A stretch of DNA of 14,456 bases. It comes from Spirochaetia bacterium. GTDB lineage: Bacteria > Spirochaetota > Spirochaetia > Treponematales > Treponemataceae. This document shows positions 13,212-14,456 of the stretch, piece after piece. Within the stretch, counting starts at the first letter, position 1; each line of letters begins with the position of its first letter. Under the pieces are notes generated by a model. It searched no databases, was not told the DNA's origin, and saw nothing but the letters and a program-made list of their open reading frames with translations. The position numbers and the translations under genes were made by a program. Location: positions 1-14,456 of the forward strand of contig CAAGBC010000041.1 of assembly GCA_900767955.1 (NCBI GenBank). The letters run 5' to 3'.

Positions 13212-14303
13212 ATGAAAAAAGTAATGGCAATTTTATCAATGTTAATTTTAGTTTTTGCTTTTAGTTCTTGCGAAGTTGAAACTAAATTTGAAACAGAGGC
13301 ACCACTTATTCCAGAAATGGTATTTGTAAAAGGTGGAATAATCGAAGGTGAAGATTATCCGTGGGCTCCTCCAAAAGGTAATTTTCCAAAAGGAAGACGT
13401 GTTCAGTTAAGTGATTTTGCAATTGGAAAATACGAAGTAACACAAGAAGAATATTACAGTGTTATGAAAGATGAAGTTGTATCTGTAACAGCTTATGTTG
13501 ATGGAGTTGGTGAAAGAACTGCGGAATTTTTTATGGATAGCAGACCTTCCTTTTGTAAACCAAATAATCCTCCTTATCATTGTTTTGAAGGTGAAAATCA
13601 AGAGCGTCGTCCTGTAGAAGGAATTACTTTTTATGATGCTCTTTGGTATTGCAATGTGTTAAGTAGAAAAACAGACTTGGAACCTGCATATAATATAAAA
13701 GTAACAGAAGTAACTTCTGTAAATTTTTCTAGTCATATTACAGATGCAGAAGTTGAAATGATTCCAGGTGCTAATGGATACAGACTTCCAACATTATGTG
13801 AAGCAGAATATGCCATGCGTGGTGGAGACCCAAATGCTCCGGATTGGGATTATCTTTTTAGTGGTGCTGTTTCAGAACCTGGTAGAGAAAGATATTCTAT
13901 TAATAAAGGTTTAGATACAGTTGGTTGGTATCAATATAATAATAAAACAGGTGTTTCAGGAACTTCCGATAGTGATAGAGAAAATAATACATATTATAGT
14001 TACAAAGGAACTCATGAAGTAGGATTAAAAAAGCCAAATAGACTTGGATTATATGATATGAGTGGAAATGTTTCAGAATTTTGTTATGGAAAAATTGACT
14101 GGACACTTACGAGTAAAATACAATATACAGGTGAATTAGAAATAAACCCTGTTCGTATTGATGAAACAGGAAATGGTAGACCGTCCTATGGTGGAAGTTG
14201 GAATTCTGGAGCAGGTGGTGCTATTGTGCATTCTTTTCCTGATAATGTAGATTCTGGTTTTTCTGCTTGTACAGGCTTTAGAGTAGTTCGTTCTGGGGAT
14301 TAA
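13212..14303 (+). CDS. FGE/SUMF1-domain lipoprotein without a variable cassette
   Basis: AAGGAAGG (13200-13207) sets the start. A lipoprotein signal peptide ends at FSSC (Cys20). There is no Cys/His module; the FGE-sulfatase domain begins almost at once (MVFVKGG, residues 36-42) and runs to the end. It shares KGRRVQLSDFAIGKYEVTQE, RPVEGITFYDALWYCN, NGYRLPTLCEAEYAMRGG, LFSGA and PNRLGLYDMSGNVSEF with the lipoprotein at 2451, so they are paralogues. The C-terminal YGGSWNSGAGG to GFRVVRSGD uses ordinary A/T-ending codons and lacks the run of NNY codons, so it appears not to be a retroelement target. It is probably a surface binding protein rather than an active formylglycine-generating enzyme. 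The next lipoprotein starts 12 bases after the stop, implying an operon. Confidence 0.9.
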   Translation: MKKVMAILSMLILVFAFSSCEVETKFETEAPLIPEMVFVKGGIIEGEDYPWAPPKGNFPKGRRVQLSDFAIGKYEVTQEEYYSVMKDEVVSVTAYVDGVGERTAEFFMDSRPSFCKPNNPPYHCFEGENQERRPVEGITFYDALWYCNVLSRKTDLEPAYNIKVTEVTSVNFSSHITDAEVEMIPGANGYRLPTLCEAEYAMRGGDPNAPDWDYLFSGAVSEPGRERYSINKGLDTVGWYQYNNKTGVSGTSDSDRENNTYYSYKGTHEVGLKKPNRLGLYDMSGNVSEFCYGKIDWTLTSKIQYTGELEINPVRIDETGNGRPSYGGSWNSGAGGAIVHSFPDNVDSGFSACTGFRVVRSGD

Positions 14304-14315
14304 GAGGACTTTATT

Positions 14316-14456
14316 ATGAAACAGAAAATATTTATTTCGATTTTAACGGTTTTACTTTGTTCATTTGTGTTAAGTTGTACAATTAATAATGAAACACTTT
14401 TTGAAAAAGACTTTGTGTTTGTAAAAGGTGCTACAATTGAAGGTGCAATTCAAGCA
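14316..14456 (+). CDS. FGE-like lipoprotein, 3'-truncated by the window end
   Basis: Forty-seven codons are present. GAGGA at 14304-14308, overlapping no gene, lies seven bases before the ATG. The signal peptide ends at VLSC (Cys21). The mature start reads FVFVKGATIEGAIQA, almost the same as FVFVKGDTVTGALPA at the start of the FGE domain in the 2451 protein, so the missing part is very likely another FGE/C-type-lectin-fold domain. It is the second gene of a tandem lipoprotein operon. Whether it ends in a variable repeat lies outside the window. Confidence 0.82.
   Translation, partial: MKQKIFISILTVLLCSFVLSCTINNETLFEKDFVFVKGATIEGAIQA

Noticed and set aside
13900..14303. A second DGR variable repeat at the end of the 13212 lipoprotein
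   Set aside because: The C-terminus resembles the FGE scaffold but uses A/T-ending codons and lacks the GC-rich NNY block.

Overview
The window is AT-rich DNA with long A and T runs. Lipoprotein signal peptides sit in front of formylglycine-generating-enzyme-like (FGE/SUMF1) domains, and one of these proteins ends in a DGR-type variable tail. With a CACHE/HAMP chemoreceptor, this fits a gut- or oral-type spirochete, most likely a Treponema relative; that assignment is an inference. Bases 1-22 are an Illumina adapter remnant, so the left edge is an assembly end rather than biology.

Layout. Positions 23-663 hold a 5'-truncated small protein and an ArsC/Spx-like thioredoxin-fold protein. Positions 751-2079 encode an AAA ATPase of the DUF4143 type, and right after it lies a diverged second copy of the arsC-like 3' end, so the ATPase gene sits between two copies of one gene end. 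Positions 2108-2450 carry a promoter, five copies of a 7-bp repeat and a strong terminator, possibly a small RNA gene. Positions 2451-4064 encode a large lipoprotein with a Cys/His-rich repeat region, an FGE/C-type-lectin-fold domain and a sharply GC-rich C-terminus. Positions 4065-4470 contain no gene but hold a run of hairpins and a second, broken, template-like copy of that C-terminal cassette. Then come a U32-like protein (4471-5379), a RhuM-family protein (5465-6466), a frameshifted XRE regulator (6499-6826, minus) divergent from a secreted protein of unknown function (6937-7965), a palindromic intergenic element (8117-8237), meso-diaminopimelate dehydrogenase (8259-9248, minus), a chemoreceptor (9493-11643), a MATE transporter (11739-13115, minus) and two tandem FGE-like lipoproteins (13212-14303, and 14316 running off the end).

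Main interest. The C-terminus of the 2451-4064 lipoprotein has the signature of a diversity-generating retroelement (DGR) variable repeat. It is GC-rich and has many NNY codons where a template would carry AAY. The non-coding relic about 150 bp downstream carries A at almost all of the same codons. No reverse transcriptase, Avd protein or intact template is visible, so any active DGR machinery must act from elsewhere in the genome. The two FGE-like lipoproteins at the right end look like relatives; the complete one lacks the variable cassette.
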